Part shown: positions 9,490-18,560 of the stretch, piece after piece
How positions within the stretch are numbered: the first letter of the stretch is position 1
Layout of the letters: the number at the start of each line of letters is the position of its first letter
Assembly: GCF_013204825.1 (NCBI RefSeq)
Contig: NZ_JABMKV010000001.1
Coordinates: 186,001 to 250,000 of the forward strand
Reading direction: 5' to 3'
DNA: 64,000 bases
Source: Pedobacter boryungensis
Lineage (GTDB): Bacteria > Bacteroidota > Bacteroidia > Sphingobacteriales > Sphingobacteriaceae
The notes under the pieces: generated by a model
Databases searched by the model: none
The model's input: the letters and a program-made list of their open reading frames with translations, nothing else
What the model was told of the DNA's origin: nothing
Position numbers and translations under genes: made by a program

Positions 9490-10077
9490 ATGAAAAAGAT
9501 CAGTTTATCTTTATTGCTTATTTGCAGTAGTTTTTTTGCATTTAGTCAAGTGCTCCCTTCTTTTCAGTTTGGTTTAAAAGGAGGAATGAATTTATCGAAA
9601 TTTAATACATCAAATACTTTTAGTAGTGATAACCAAGCAGGTTATTATGCTGGAGTTTGGGCTCGTATAGGAGCTGCGGGTATACATTTACAGCCAGAAC
9701 TTTATTTGTCTGGTAAAAATGCAACTTTAGAAAATTCTGCCGGTGTTGAAAATAAGGTAAAATTTACCAGTTTAGATGTGCCGGTTTTAGTGGGTACTAA
9801 ACTTGGAGCTGCTGGTGTAGGTTTGCGTTTAAATACTGGTCCAGTTGTATCGTTTGTGTTAAATGAAGATCAAAGTCTTTCTCAAGCAGCTGGAGCAGCT
9901 TTTAATGGTAATTTTAAAGATCAAGCTTTTGCATGGCAATTTGGTGCAGGTTTAGATCTTGGTAAATTAGGTGTGGATTTAAGATATGAACTAGGGCTTT
10001 CTAAACTTAATTCAGAGGGTTATTCTTCTACAAAATTGAATTTATTTACCCTAGGTTTAGCGTACAAATTGTTTTAG
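9490..10077 (+). CDS. Outer-membrane beta-barrel protein (PorT/OmpA-like fold)
   Basis: A signal peptide of about 20 residues ends in FAFSQ. About 175 residues of alternating hydrophobic strands follow, beginning FQFGLKGGMNLSKF, the usual first strand of Bacteroidetes outer-membrane beta-barrel domains, and ending in the strand FTLGLAYKLF with a terminal Phe, as required for outer-membrane insertion. At 195 residues it should form an 8- to 10-stranded barrel. It is followed by its own terminator hairpin and is monocistronic. The specific role is unknown. Confidence 0.85.
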   Translation: MKKISLSLLLICSSFFAFSQVLPSFQFGLKGGMNLSKFNTSNTFSSDNQAGYYAGVWARIGAAGIHLQPELYLSGKNATLENSAGVENKVKFTSLDVPVLVGTKLGAAGVGLRLNTGPVVSFVLNEDQSLSQAAGAAFNGNFKDQAFAWQFGAGLDLGKLGVDLRYELGLSKLNSEGYSSTKLNLFTLGLAYKLF

Positions 10078-10100
10078 TTAAATCATCTTTTCCAGTTGAT

Positions 10101-10138
10101 AAAAAATGGATAGACTTTTTAAGTTTATCCATTTTTTT
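10101..10138 (+). terminator. Intrinsic terminator of the barrel gene
   Basis: The stem ATGGATAGACTT/AAGTTTATCCAT (10106-10117 with 10121-10132, one G-T pair) has a TTT loop and is followed by a T-run. An ATG inside this stem opens a longer frame for the next gene, but the hairpin makes that start unlikely. Confidence 0.8.
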
Positions 10139-10189
10139 GGCGTTAAAATTGATATATGTTTTCTAATCAAAACCCTAATCTTTAACACC

Positions 10190-10468
10190 ATGAATATCAA
10201 AGAACTATTACTAAACGGACAGAGCTTTTTGGCATTATTAAAAGAGTTTGCAATTGAAGCAAAAGACATCATTATTCAGGACGAAAACTTAATTCTTGGC
10301 GACCAGAATTTAGCACAACGTGAAATAGTTAAAGAGACAATTTGTATTGAAGGAAAAAATAAAGATGGTATTTTTAATTTTTTTGGAACCTTACACTGTA
10401 ATGTTTTGAATAAACTAGCTGTATTTGAAATGCAAGGTTTTGAGCAGGTTGGAATGCGAACTAATTAA
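10190..10468 (+). CDS. Short hypothetical protein
   Basis: The protein is 92 residues if it starts at ATG 10190 (MNIKELLLNGQSFLALLKEF). The frame is open from an ATG at 10106, but that ATG is inside the terminator of the preceding gene and the extra 28 residues are translated spacer, so 10190 is preferred. An N-terminal amphipathic helix is followed by a predicted beta-rich part (ICIEGKNKDGIFNFFGTLHC). There is no signal peptide. It overlaps the end of the convergent BrkB-like gene by 4 bp. I do not recognise the family. Confidence 0.6.
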   Translation: MNIKELLLNGQSFLALLKEFAIEAKDIIIQDENLILGDQNLAQREIVKETICIEGKNKDGIFNFFGTLHCNVLNKLAVFEMQGFEQVGMRTN

Positions 10469-11388
10469 TGTTTTTCTTTAATAATTTCTTTTAGCTCATA
10501 AAGGAAAGCTCCTTTAATAGGGTGAATGGGTTTTGTACTGGCATCGCTAAGTACTTTTACAAAACAGGCGCCAAAATAAAATATAAAGGAAGAATAAAAT
10601 ACAAAAAGCATAATCAACACAATAGAACCGGATGCGCCATAAATATTGCCGATATTACTTAAGGGAAGCATAATTCGCAAAATGTATTTTCCTAACGTGA
10701 ACAAAACACCTGTTAACAAGCCGCCTCTTATTGCTGTTTTCCAACTTGGCCTGCCATTGGTTAAAAACCTAAATAAAACGCTAAACCAAACCGTAACAAT
10801 AACTATAAATAGCAATTGATTTAATATGGAGAGAAATATTTTGCCAAAAGTTGGGGCGGCAGTATTAATGTAACTTCCAATTATTGCTTGTATGCTATCC
10901 GTTAATAAGCCTACAAAAAATAAAATTCCTGCCAATAGAATGATAATCATGGAGCGTGCTCTCAGCTTCAAATTAAATAGTATACCCAGTTTTTCATTTA
11001 ATCCTATGCTCCAAATCTGGTCCATAGAACTCTTTATCACACTAAACAGCGTTGTGGCTACAAAAATAAAAAATACGAAACTGAGAATTGTTGCCCACCA
11101 ATTATAATCAACTCCACGTATATTTCTTAAAGTCTGACGGATTTGAGCTGTGCTACTATCATCTAAAATACTTGCCAAACGCTCAAATAGCCTTGTTACT
11201 AATATTTTTCTATCAATAAAAAATCCAAATAATCGAATTAAGATGAGCAGGATAGGTGGCAGCGCAAAATTGGCAAAAAAAGCGGTCGCTCCAGCTAAAC
11301 GTAAAGGATCATTCTTTCTAAATAACTTAAATGCTATTCTTAAATGCTTAAAAAATAATCTAGATCTCTTTACTGTAATTGCTTGCAT
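10465..11388 (-). CDS. YihY/BrkB-family integral membrane protein
   Basis: This 307-residue protein has about six membrane helices typical of the YihY/BrkB (PF03631) family: AGATAFFANFALPPILLILI near residue 30, VFFIFVATTLFSVIKSSMDQIW in the middle, and a C-terminal YGASGSIVLIMLFVFYSSFI helix before FGACFVKVLSD. The family was once called ribonuclease BN, which is not supported; transport or lipid-related roles have been suggested. It begins near 11388 with no close neighbour upstream on the same strand and probably stands alone. Confidence 0.88.
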   Translation of the reverse strand: MQAITVKRSRLFFKHLRIAFKLFRKNDPLRLAGATAFFANFALPPILLILIRLFGFFIDRKILVTRLFERLASILDDSSTAQIRQTLRNIRGVDYNWWATILSFVFFIFVATTLFSVIKSSMDQIWSIGLNEKLGILFNLKLRARSMIIILLAGILFFVGLLTDSIQAIIGSYINTAAPTFGKIFLSILNQLLFIVIVTVWFSVLFRFLTNGRPSWKTAIRGGLLTGVLFTLGKYILRIMLPLSNIGNIYGASGSIVLIMLFVFYSSFIFYFGACFVKVLSDASTKPIHPIKGAFLYELKEIIKEKH

Positions 11389-11556
11389 CGTTAGCGTTAC
11401 CCTGAACTCAAAATTAATAAAATTATGCTAAATAATGTGGTTTTCGCAGTAAAAGGAAGTTGAGAGTTATTAAAAAGGCTTTATTTGCTAGTTTTTATTA
11501 AACAAAGAAGAAAAAAATTAAATTTACTGCATTGTAATCTTATAACTCCCTAATTC

Positions 11557-14553
11557 ATGAAAAATCTATTTTCCACTTTATTGCTAGTATGCTTAATATC
11601 ATTTCATGCTAACGCTCAGGAAATAAAATATACATCAGGCAATAACAATTGGAATGCGGATTCTTTAGGAAATCAACGAGCAAAAGTTAGCTTTAATGGG
11701 GTAGGAAAAATAGCCAAGGTTTTGATTAATTGGCGCAGGAGTGATCCAAATCCAGAACAGAAAGCAATTATTGTTCAGGATGCAAAAACAGGGAAGAAAA
11801 TTAACAGCATTTTACCTATTTCAATAGATAAAGAAAATGGATTGATTTGCTTCGAACCAGAAAGTGGAATTGGTACATATTATATTTATTATCAGCCCTA
11901 TAAAAATGAAGGTAGATCAAATTATCCAAAAGGAATTTACCCCAAACAAGAAAAATCGGATGACAAAATTTCTATAAAGGAAGCAAACGCCACTGCTATA
12001 AATACTAAAGTGGTACAGATAGAATCTATTAATGCTTTTAATAGTGTTTATCCAATGGAAGTAATCGCAACGGCGGAAGAAGTGAAAGCGCTGAGTGTTA
12101 AAAATGCTGAACCCGCTTATCTCGTTTTTCCTGAAAGCAGGAATTATCCAATAGTAATGAAAAATGATATTCCACAACGGTGGATTACTAAAGGTGTACA
12201 AAAAATAGTTACAGATAGAGCTTTTAGAGGAGAAAATTTTTCTTTCCAACTTGGGATTTTTGCTTTAAAAGATTTACAAAATGTAAAATTGAAGTTCAGC
12301 GATTTAAAGGATAAAAGCGGACATAAAATTTCATCAGCTTTGCTTTCTTGTTTAAATACAGATGGAATTGCCTATGATGATGTCCCATTTAAAAAAGAAG
12401 TTGATGTGCCTGCTAATCAAGTACAAGCTTTATGGTGTTTGCTTACCATTCCAAAAAATGCATATAGCTCTACCTATATCGGAACGGTAACTGTTACTTC
12501 AGCTAATGCCCCATCACAAGTGGTGAAAGTAAATTTAATAGTTGCTCCTGGTGCTGTTAAAACAAATGGGGGAATTGACGAACCATGGAAACAAACTCGC
12601 TTAACCTGGTTAAATTCTACATTAGCACAAAAAAATACGGTAATTGCCCCTTACACTCCATTACAAATTCAAGGAAATACAATTAGTCTTTTAGGTAGAA
12701 AAGTAGAATTGGATAAAAATGGTTTTCCAAAACAAATTCAAACTTTTTTTAGTCCAGAAATGACAGATTATACAACAACTCCAAATAATTTATTGGCAGA
12801 AAACATTCATTTCCACTTTGTACGCAAAGCTGATGGAAAAAATTCTGTGCTTAAAGATGGTGGGATAGAATTTACCAAAAAGGAAGCTGGAACTGTACAA
12901 TGGAAAAGCAAAAATGTAAATGACAGTTTACAAATGGATGTTGCCGGTAGCTTGGAATTTGATGGCTTTTTAGCGTATACCGTAAAAGTTACCGCATTAA
13001 AAGATGTTGATTTAAAAGATGTAACAATGCATATTCCTTTCAATAAAACTGCAGCAACTTATATGATGGGATTTGGTCAAAAAGGAGGTTTTCGCCCTGA
13101 AAAATTTGACTGGAAATGGGATGTAGCTAATAAAAATCAAGATGGTGCTTGGCTTGGTAATGTGAATGCTGGTTTGCAATATGCATTACGTGATGAAAAA
13201 TATGTAAGACCATTGAATACCAACTTTTACTTACAAAAACCATTGTTGTTGCCAACTTCATGGGGCAATGAAAATAAAGGCGGAGTAACTATTGGTATAA
13301 AAGGAAGCTCAATGTTGGCTAATAATTATACAGGAGAACGTCAGCTAAAAAAAGGTGATGTGTTATATTATAATTTCACGTTATTAATTACACCATTTCA
13401 CACTATAAACACCGATTTTCAATGGGAAAATCGTTTTTATCATAAATATAATAGCATAGATAGCATTAAAGAAACAGGGGCAACAGTTATCAATATTCAT
13501 CATGCTACACCAATCAATCCATGGATAAATTATCCATTTATTGAACATGCAAAGATGAAAAGCTATATAGATGAAGCACATAGCAAAGGCTTGAAAGTGA
13601 AAATTTACAATACAGTTCGCGAGTTATCTAACCGAGCTTATGAAACCTTTCCAATGCGAAGTTTAGGTCATGAAATTTATTCGCCTGGTAAAGGAGGTGG
13701 ATTTTCTTGGTTGCAAGAGCATGTTAAAGATGATTATATAGCAGCTTGGTTTGTGCCAGAAATTAAAGATGCAGCAATAGTAAATAGTGGAATGAGCCGT
13801 TGGCATAATTACTATGTAGAAGGCATGAATTGGTTAACCAAAAATGTAGGAATTGATGGCATTTATTTGGATGATGTTGCATTCGATCGAATAACCATGA
13901 AACGAATTAAACGTGTTTTAACTCAAGATGGTCATCCAGGAATTATCGATTTACACTCAGCAAATCAGTACAATAAAAGCGACGGATTTAATAATAGCGG
14001 AAATTTATACATGGAACATTTTCCATATTTAAATCGCCTTTGGTTTGGTGAATATTTCGATTATGAAAAAAATAAACCAGATTTCTTTTTAACAGAAGTA
14101 AGCGGAATTCCTTTTGGGTTAATGGGAGAGATGCTACAAGACGGTGGAAACCCATGGCGTGGAATGATTTACGGAATGACAAATCGTCTACCTTGGTCTG
14201 GCAATAATGATCCTCGTCCAATTTGGAAAGTATGGGATGATTTCGGGATGAAAGGCACAAAAATGATTGGCTATTGGTCTGAAAACTGTCCAGTTAAAAC
14301 GAGTAATGTTGAAATTCTAACAACAGTTTATAAAAAGCCAGGAGCTGCTTTAGTTTCGATTGCTAGTTGGGCAGATAACGATGCGAAAATTACGTTAAAT
14401 ATCGATTGGAAGAAATTAGGAATTGATCCAGCAAAGGCTGTGATTACTGTTCCAAATGTGAAAGATTTTCAAACTTCAAGCTCTTTAACTGCCCAAAGTG
14501 AAATTTTAGTGCCAAAAGGAAAAGGGTTACTCATTGTGATAAAGGAAAAATAA
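11557..14553 (+). CDS. Large secreted glycoside-hydrolase-like protein (DUF6067/GH123-like)
   Basis: This 998-residue exported protein has a signal peptide ending in ANAQ at about residue 20. Residues 30-330 are beta-rich. Residues 560-870 resemble a TIM barrel with GIDGIYLDDVAFDRITMKR around 768-786, where acidic residues follow a beta strand as in glycosidase active sites. The C-terminus is a beta-sandwich-like domain. The architecture resembles large Bacteroidetes proteins with DUF6067/DUF4091-type barrels related to family GH123. No SusC/SusD pair lies nearby, so it is not in an obvious polysaccharide locus. The substrate is unknown; the glycosidase role is a fold-level inference. Confidence 0.65.
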   Translation: MKNLFSTLLLVCLISFHANAQEIKYTSGNNNWNADSLGNQRAKVSFNGVGKIAKVLINWRRSDPNPEQKAIIVQDAKTGKKINSILPISIDKENGLICFEPESGIGTYYIYYQPYKNEGRSNYPKGIYPKQEKSDDKISIKEANATAINTKVVQIESINAFNSVYPMEVIATAEEVKALSVKNAEPAYLVFPESRNYPIVMKNDIPQRWITKGVQKIVTDRAFRGENFSFQLGIFALKDLQNVKLKFSDLKDKSGHKISSALLSCLNTDGIAYDDVPFKKEVDVPANQVQALWCLLTIPKNAYSSTYIGTVTVTSANAPSQVVKVNLIVAPGAVKTNGGIDEPWKQTRLTWLNSTLAQKNTVIAPYTPLQIQGNTISLLGRKVELDKNGFPKQIQTFFSPEMTDYTTTPNNLLAENIHFHFVRKADGKNSVLKDGGIEFTKKEAGTVQWKSKNVNDSLQMDVAGSLEFDGFLAYTVKVTALKDVDLKDVTMHIPFNKTAATYMMGFGQKGGFRPEKFDWKWDVANKNQDGAWLGNVNAGLQYALRDEKYVRPLNTNFYLQKPLLLPTSWGNENKGGVTIGIKGSSMLANNYTGERQLKKGDVLYYNFTLLITPFHTINTDFQWENRFYHKYNSIDSIKETGATVINIHHATPINPWINYPFIEHAKMKSYIDEAHSKGLKVKIYNTVRELSNRAYETFPMRSLGHEIYSPGKGGGFSWLQEHVKDDYIAAWFVPEIKDAAIVNSGMSRWHNYYVEGMNWLTKNVGIDGIYLDDVAFDRITMKRIKRVLTQDGHPGIIDLHSANQYNKSDGFNNSGNLYMEHFPYLNRLWFGEYFDYEKNKPDFFLTEVSGIPFGLMGEMLQDGGNPWRGMIYGMTNRLPWSGNNDPRPIWKVWDDFGMKGTKMIGYWSENCPVKTSNVEILTTVYKKPGAALVSIASWADNDAKITLNIDWKKLGIDPAKAVITVPNVKDFQTSSSLTAQSEILVPKGKGLLIVIKEK

Positions 14554-14554
14554 A

Positions 14555-14574
14555 CTGAAAAAAACTTTTTTCAG
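14555..14574 (+). terminator. Weak A/T hairpin after the glycosidase-like gene
   Basis: The stem CTGAAAAAA/TTTTTTCAG begins 2 bp after the stop codon. It is low in G+C and its own arm supplies the T-run, so termination may be partial and allow read-through into the small gene at 14607. Confidence 0.45.
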
Positions 14575-14606
14575 TGCAAAATGGTTATATCTTAAAACCA
14601 TTTAAT

Positions 14607-14723
14607 ATGAATAATTTCTTCAGAACGATAATTGCCGGGTATGGCGCAAAAAAACTTGGTGGAGGTTGTTTATCTACCATCGTGATATTTGTGATTATTT
14701 ATTACGCCTTAGGACATTGTTAA
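14607..14723 (+). CDS. 38-residue single-helix membrane protein
   Basis: A small frame from ATG 14607 to TAA 14721-14723 encodes 38 residues. A short basic amphipathic start (MNNFFRTIIAGYGAKKLGGG) leads to Cys21 and a hydrophobic helix (LSTIVIFVIIYYALGHC). The GGGC junction followed by a transmembrane helix looks designed, not random. The gene lies between a weak hairpin and a strong bidirectional terminator that starts within its stop codon region. I believe similar tiny proteins occur in related genomes but cannot verify this here. The function is unknown. Confidence 0.6.
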   Translation: MNNFFRTIIAGYGAKKLGGGCLSTIVIFVIIYYALGHC

Positions 14724-14754
14724 AAAAGCTGCTTAGTTTCCTAAACAGCTTTTT
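14722..14754. terminator. Bidirectional terminator
   Basis: AAAAGCTG and CAGCTTTT pair around an inner TTAG/CTAA stem, with A-rich and T-rich flanks. It separates the 38-residue gene from the convergent gene that ends at 14756. Confidence 0.75.
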
Positions 14755-14755
14755 A

Positions 14756-15112
14756 TTATTTTCTATCGTCTTTCCAGATTAGCTTTTCTTTAGTGCGCTT
14801 TTCAAAAAAGTCTTTACATTTTCCATTGCCTTTGCCTGTGAAACCACCATCTGGACTGCAAATTAAATTGCAATCTTTATCGTAAAGCAAGCTCGGTAAA
14901 TCACAACATTTTTGTGGAATAAAATAGACCGTTTGTCCATTGTATTCATATTGCCAAACACTCGCTGGTGGATTTGATACATCTTCAGCTTTTAATTGCT
15001 TTATTTTTTCTAGAATGCAAACGGGAACATCTTTAAAATCTTCTTTTTTGCAAGTTTGAGTTTGCAAGAGTACAACCCCAATTAGCAGTAGTTTAATTCT
15101 TGAAGCAATCAT
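14756..15112 (-). CDS. Small exported Cys-rich protein (DUF6970-like)
   Basis: The 118 residues start with a hydrophobic export signal (MIASRIKLLLIGVVLLQTQTC). Cys21 could be lipidated, although TQTC is a poor lipobox. The mature part has conserved-looking cysteines in VYFIPQKCCDLPSLLYD, CNLICSPDGGFTGKGNGKC and elsewhere. This pattern (QYEYNGQTVYF, CCD, PDGGFTGKGDGKC-like) resembles the Bacteroidetes family DUF6970, whose function is unknown. It probably acts in the periplasm or as a lipoprotein. It lies just downstream of the HPPD gene on the same strand but has no evident link to tyrosine degradation. Confidence 0.65.
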   Translation of the reverse strand: MIASRIKLLLIGVVLLQTQTCKKEDFKDVPVCILEKIKQLKAEDVSNPPASVWQYEYNGQTVYFIPQKCCDLPSLLYDKDCNLICSPDGGFTGKGNGKCKDFFEKRTKEKLIWKDDRK

Positions 15113-15133
15113 GCGTTATAACAATAAAATGGT

Positions 15134-16264
15134 TTATAAATTTCCTCTTAATTCTTGCTCACGTTCTAATGATTCGAATAAAGCCTTAAAGTTTCCAGCT
15201 CCAAAAGATTGTGCTCCTTTACGCTGAATAATTTCAAAAAATAGTGTTGGACGATCTTCTACAGGTTTTGTGAAAATCTGTAACAAATAGCCTTCTTCAT
15301 CACAATCAACTAAAATACCTAAGCTTTTTAACAACGCAATTTCTTCATCAATTTCACCCACACGAGTAGGCATCATTTCGTAATAGGCTTCTGGCGGAGC
15401 ACTTAAAAATTCTACACCACGAGATTTTAAATCTGTAACTGTTTTAACAATATCTTTGGTTGCAACTGCAATATGTTGCACACCTTCACCTTCATAAAAC
15501 TCTAAATATTCTTCAATTTGAGATTTTTTCTTCCCCTCTGCTGGTTCGTTAATTGGAAATTTAGAAAAACCATTTCCGTTGCTCATTACCTTACTCATTA
15601 AGGCAGAATATTCAGTGTTAATTTGTTTATCGTCAAAAGAAAGGATATTTACAAACCCCATTACTTCTTCGTACCATTTTACGGTTTCATTCATTCTGTT
15701 CCATCCAACATTTCCTACACAATGGTCAATGTATAGAAGCCCGGCATCTGCTGGATTGTACTCGCTTTTCCACTCGCGATAGCCAGGCATAAAAATACCC
15801 TGATAGTTTTTCCGCTCAATAAACATGTGAACAGTTTCACCATAAGTGTAAATTCCACTCATTTTTACTTCTCCATATTCATCGGTTAACGTTTGTGGTT
15901 GTAAATATGGTTTTGCGCCACGTTTGGTGGTTTCTTCAAATGCACTGTACGCATCATCAACCCAAAGTGCTAATATTTTTACTCCATCACCATGTGTTTT
16001 TACATGTTCAGCAATTGGACTGTCAGATTTTAAAGCAGTAGTTAAAATCAACCTGATTTTGCCTTGTTGTAAAACATAAGAAGCTCTGTCTCTAACACCA
16101 GTTTCTGGTCCAGCGTACGCTAAAGATTGAAATCCGAATGCTGTTTTATAATAGTGAGCCGCTTGTTTGGCATTGCCCACGTAAAATTCTATATAATCCG
16201 TTCCGTTAATGGGAAGGAAATCTTGTGCTTTTGCTATTTTTTCTGCAAATGTTTGTGTTGACAT
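15134..16264 (-). CDS. hppD: 4-Hydroxyphenylpyruvate dioxygenase
   Basis: This non-heme Fe(II) enzyme converts 4-hydroxyphenylpyruvate to homogentisate in tyrosine degradation. The 376 residues contain two vicinal-oxygen-chelate domains. The iron ligands are H181 (YIDHCVGNV), H264 (GVQHIAVAT) and E344 (LFFEIIQR), and the C-terminal gating helix FGAGNFKALFESLE is intact. The next gene on the strand, hmgA, makes the following enzyme and lies upstream, with a 117-bp spacer carrying degenerate repeats between them. The two may be co-transcribed from hmgA. Confidence 0.97.
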   Translation of the reverse strand: MSTQTFAEKIAKAQDFLPINGTDYIEFYVGNAKQAAHYYKTAFGFQSLAYAGPETGVRDRASYVLQQGKIRLILTTALKSDSPIAEHVKTHGDGVKILALWVDDAYSAFEETTKRGAKPYLQPQTLTDEYGEVKMSGIYTYGETVHMFIERKNYQGIFMPGYREWKSEYNPADAGLLYIDHCVGNVGWNRMNETVKWYEEVMGFVNILSFDDKQINTEYSALMSKVMSNGNGFSKFPINEPAEGKKKSQIEEYLEFYEGEGVQHIAVATKDIVKTVTDLKSRGVEFLSAPPEAYYEMMPTRVGEIDEEIALLKSLGILVDCDEEGYLLQIFTKPVEDRPTLFFEIIQRKGAQSFGAGNFKALFESLEREQELRGNL

Positions 16265-16279
16265 TGTATGGTGTTTTAG

Positions 16280-16379
16280 GGTCCGAAAGTCCGCAAGACA
16301 GGAAATCGGAGGTTTATTCTTTAATGTTAAATTTGGAATTATATCGTTCGAACTTTCTGACTAATAACTTTTCCGACTC
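16280..16379. repeat. Degenerate GTCCGAAAGTCC-type spacer repeats
   Basis: The spacer between hmgA and hppD contains GGTCCGAAAGTCC near 16280 and TTTCTGACTAATAACTT with TTCCGACTC near 16355-16379. The second part closely resembles 48150-48176 (CTTCCTGACTGATAACTTCC), and the first resembles 41823-41848 in reverse orientation. It appears to be a decayed spacer repeat with no coding content. Confidence 0.5.
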
Positions 16380-16381
16380 AT

Positions 16382-17548
16382 TTATTCTACATTAATTTGC
16401 CAGCTAGTATGATAGCTTTCATCTTCAATATCAACCGCATCTTGGGTTAACATTAAAGGTCTAAAAGGATCTATCATTACAGCTAATTCTTCTGTACTTT
16501 CTTTCCCAATTGATTTTTCTACTGTTCCAGGATGTGGTCCGTGAGGAATTCCCCCTGGATGCAAAGTAATTTGACCTTTTACCACGCTTTTACGACTCAT
16601 AAAATCTCCATCTACATAATATAAAACCTCATCACTATCTACGTTGCTATGGTTATACGGTGCAGGAATTGACAAAGGATGATAATCGTATTTACGCGGA
16701 ACAAAAGAACAAATCACAAAATTATGTCCTTCAAAAGTTTGATGAACTGGTGGTGGCTGATGCAAACGACCTGTGATCGGTTCAAAGTCATGAATAGAAA
16801 ATGCCCATGGGTAATGGAAACCATCCCATCCTACAAAATCAAAAGGATGTGTACCATAAATATAAGGATACATAATCCCTTGTTTTTTGATTAAAACTTT
16901 AAAGTCTCCAACTTCATCAATGGTTTCTAAATCTTGCGGACGTTTAATATCTCTTTCACAATAAGGAGAGTGTTCTTCTAATTGTCCAAATGAATTACGA
17001 TAACGTTTTGGCGTACGAATAGGACTGAAACTTTCTACGATGAAAAGTCTATTTTTCTCCTCATTAAACTCTAATTGATAAATGGTGCCACGAGGAATAA
17101 CCAAGTAATCGCCGTAAGCAAACTTGATTTTACCAAAGCCAGTTTTTAGTGTTCCTGAACCTTCATGAATAAAAATTACTTCATCTGCCTGACTATTTTT
17201 GTAAAAATAATCCGTCATTGATTTTCTTGGCGCTGCCAATGATATATGTAAATCGCTGTTTACTAAAACCGGTTTACGACTTTTTAAATAATCATCTTCT
17301 GGTTTTATATTGAAGCCAATTAAACTCGTATGTCTTAAATGCTTTTCGCGAGCAATTTTCGGTTCAACAGAATAAGGCTCACCTAAAGACTTTACAATCG
17401 TTGGCGGGTGACAATGATAAACCAGTGAATATAAACTTGAAAAACCTTCAGTTGAAACTAATTCCTCAGCGTATAAATTGCCATTTGGTTTGCGGAAAAC
17501 AGTATGTCGCTTCGGCGGAATAGTTCCTAATGTATGGTAAATTGGCAT
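16382..17548 (-). CDS. hmgA: Homogentisate 1,2-dioxygenase
   Basis: The enzyme opens the ring of homogentisate to maleylacetoacetate using Fe(II). The 388 residues form a cupin-type protein, shorter than the 430-445 residues of many HGO enzymes. It shows the family strings FDFVGWDGFHYPWAF (residues 236-250), HQTFEGHNFVICSFVPRKYD, and the metal site with H300 and E307 (PAPYNHSNVDSDEVLYY) plus H336 in GIPHGPHPG. It lies upstream of hppD on the same strand, giving two consecutive steps of tyrosine catabolism. A 249-bp divergent spacer separates it from rpiA. Confidence 0.95.
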   Translation of the reverse strand: MPIYHTLGTIPPKRHTVFRKPNGNLYAEELVSTEGFSSLYSLVYHCHPPTIVKSLGEPYSVEPKIAREKHLRHTSLIGFNIKPEDDYLKSRKPVLVNSDLHISLAAPRKSMTDYFYKNSQADEVIFIHEGSGTLKTGFGKIKFAYGDYLVIPRGTIYQLEFNEEKNRLFIVESFSPIRTPKRYRNSFGQLEEHSPYCERDIKRPQDLETIDEVGDFKVLIKKQGIMYPYIYGTHPFDFVGWDGFHYPWAFSIHDFEPITGRLHQPPPVHQTFEGHNFVICSFVPRKYDYHPLSIPAPYNHSNVDSDEVLYYVDGDFMSRKSVVKGQITLHPGGIPHGPHPGTVEKSIGKESTEELAVMIDPFRPLMLTQDAVDIEDESYHTSWQINVE

Positions 17549-17797
17549 AGCGTTAGGTAATTTGGTTAGAAATGTTAAATATATAACGAATAAAACGTAA
17601 GAAACGTTTTAAAATTGACGCTTAGAAAAACGGCTTAAAAAGAATATTGCGCAAAAATGATTTTTGAAAGCATTGCATATCTAAAAGCAGCAAGAACTTC
17701 ATTTGCATTACAGTTTTGATATGTTGATTTGTTCATCATTTCGTGAGTAAAATTATGATTTTTAACCGCAATTTCAAATTAATTCATACTTTTAATT

Positions 17798-18484
17798 ATG
17801 GCAAATGATAATCAGAATTTAGAGAAATTAACTGCTGCGAAAGCTGCCATTGCTTTTGTTAAACATAATGATGTGGTGGGTTTAGGTACAGGATCAACTG
17901 CAACATTAGCCATTAAAGAATTAGCAAAGCTGATGGAAAATAGCTTAAAAATCACAGGAGTTCCTAGTTCTGAAGCTACAAAAGAATTAGCAATTTCATT
18001 GGGCATTCCGTTATTAGAATTAGGTAAAGTAAATGCAATTGACATTAGTATTGACGGTGCAGATGAATTTACCGAACAATTTAATCTCATTAAAGGTGGT
18101 GGTGGTGCATTATTTAGAGAGAAAATAGTTGCCTCACTAAGTAAAAAGAGAATTGTTGTTACTGACGGCAGTAAATTAGTGGAAAAACTGGGCGCATTTA
18201 AAGTGCCAATAGAAGTTAATCCAAATGCTGAAAATTATGTAATTCTTAAAATTGAAGAATTAAAAGGTAAACCTGTAAAAAGAGTTAAAAATGATGAAGT
18301 ATTTATAACTGATAACCAGAATTACATCTTTGATACTGATTTTGGCTTAATTAACGATCCTGAAAAATTAGCCAATGAGCTAAATCAAATTGATGGGATT
18401 TTAGCACATGGTATTTTTGTAAACCTAACCGATATTATACTTATGGCCAAAGGCAATCAAATTACAAGTTACCATAAAGTATAG
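17798..18484 (+). CDS. rpiA: Ribose-5-phosphate isomerase A
   Basis: This enzyme interconverts ribose-5-phosphate and ribulose-5-phosphate in the pentose phosphate pathway. The 228 residues match the RpiA family. Signatures are VGLGTGSTATLAIKEL (phosphate loop), ISIDGADEF with the catalytic acid, KGGGGALFREKIVA, and the C-terminal GIFVNLTDIIL. It sits between the two halves of the aromatic catabolism genes and has no biochemical tie to them. The start MANDNQNLEKL at 17798 is the only ATG before the conserved part. Confidence 0.95.
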   Translation: MANDNQNLEKLTAAKAAIAFVKHNDVVGLGTGSTATLAIKELAKLMENSLKITGVPSSEATKELAISLGIPLLELGKVNAIDISIDGADEFTEQFNLIKGGGGALFREKIVASLSKKRIVVTDGSKLVEKLGAFKVPIEVNPNAENYVILKIEELKGKPVKRVKNDEVFITDNQNYIFDTDFGLINDPEKLANELNQIDGILAHGIFVNLTDIILMAKGNQITSYHKV

Positions 18485-18560
18485 GATAGAAATATCTAAT
18501 AAAAATTTTGAAACCTAGCACTAATCCTTAGCTTTACCACCATATTTAACCAGATATCAT

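Noticed and set aside
10106..10189. Upstream ATG for the hypothetical gene at 10190
   Set aside because: The ATG is inside the terminator stem of the barrel gene, and the extra residues look like translated spacer.
12807..13043. Antisense frames within the glycoside-hydrolase-like gene
   Set aside because: They overlap a long conserved frame and show no domain.
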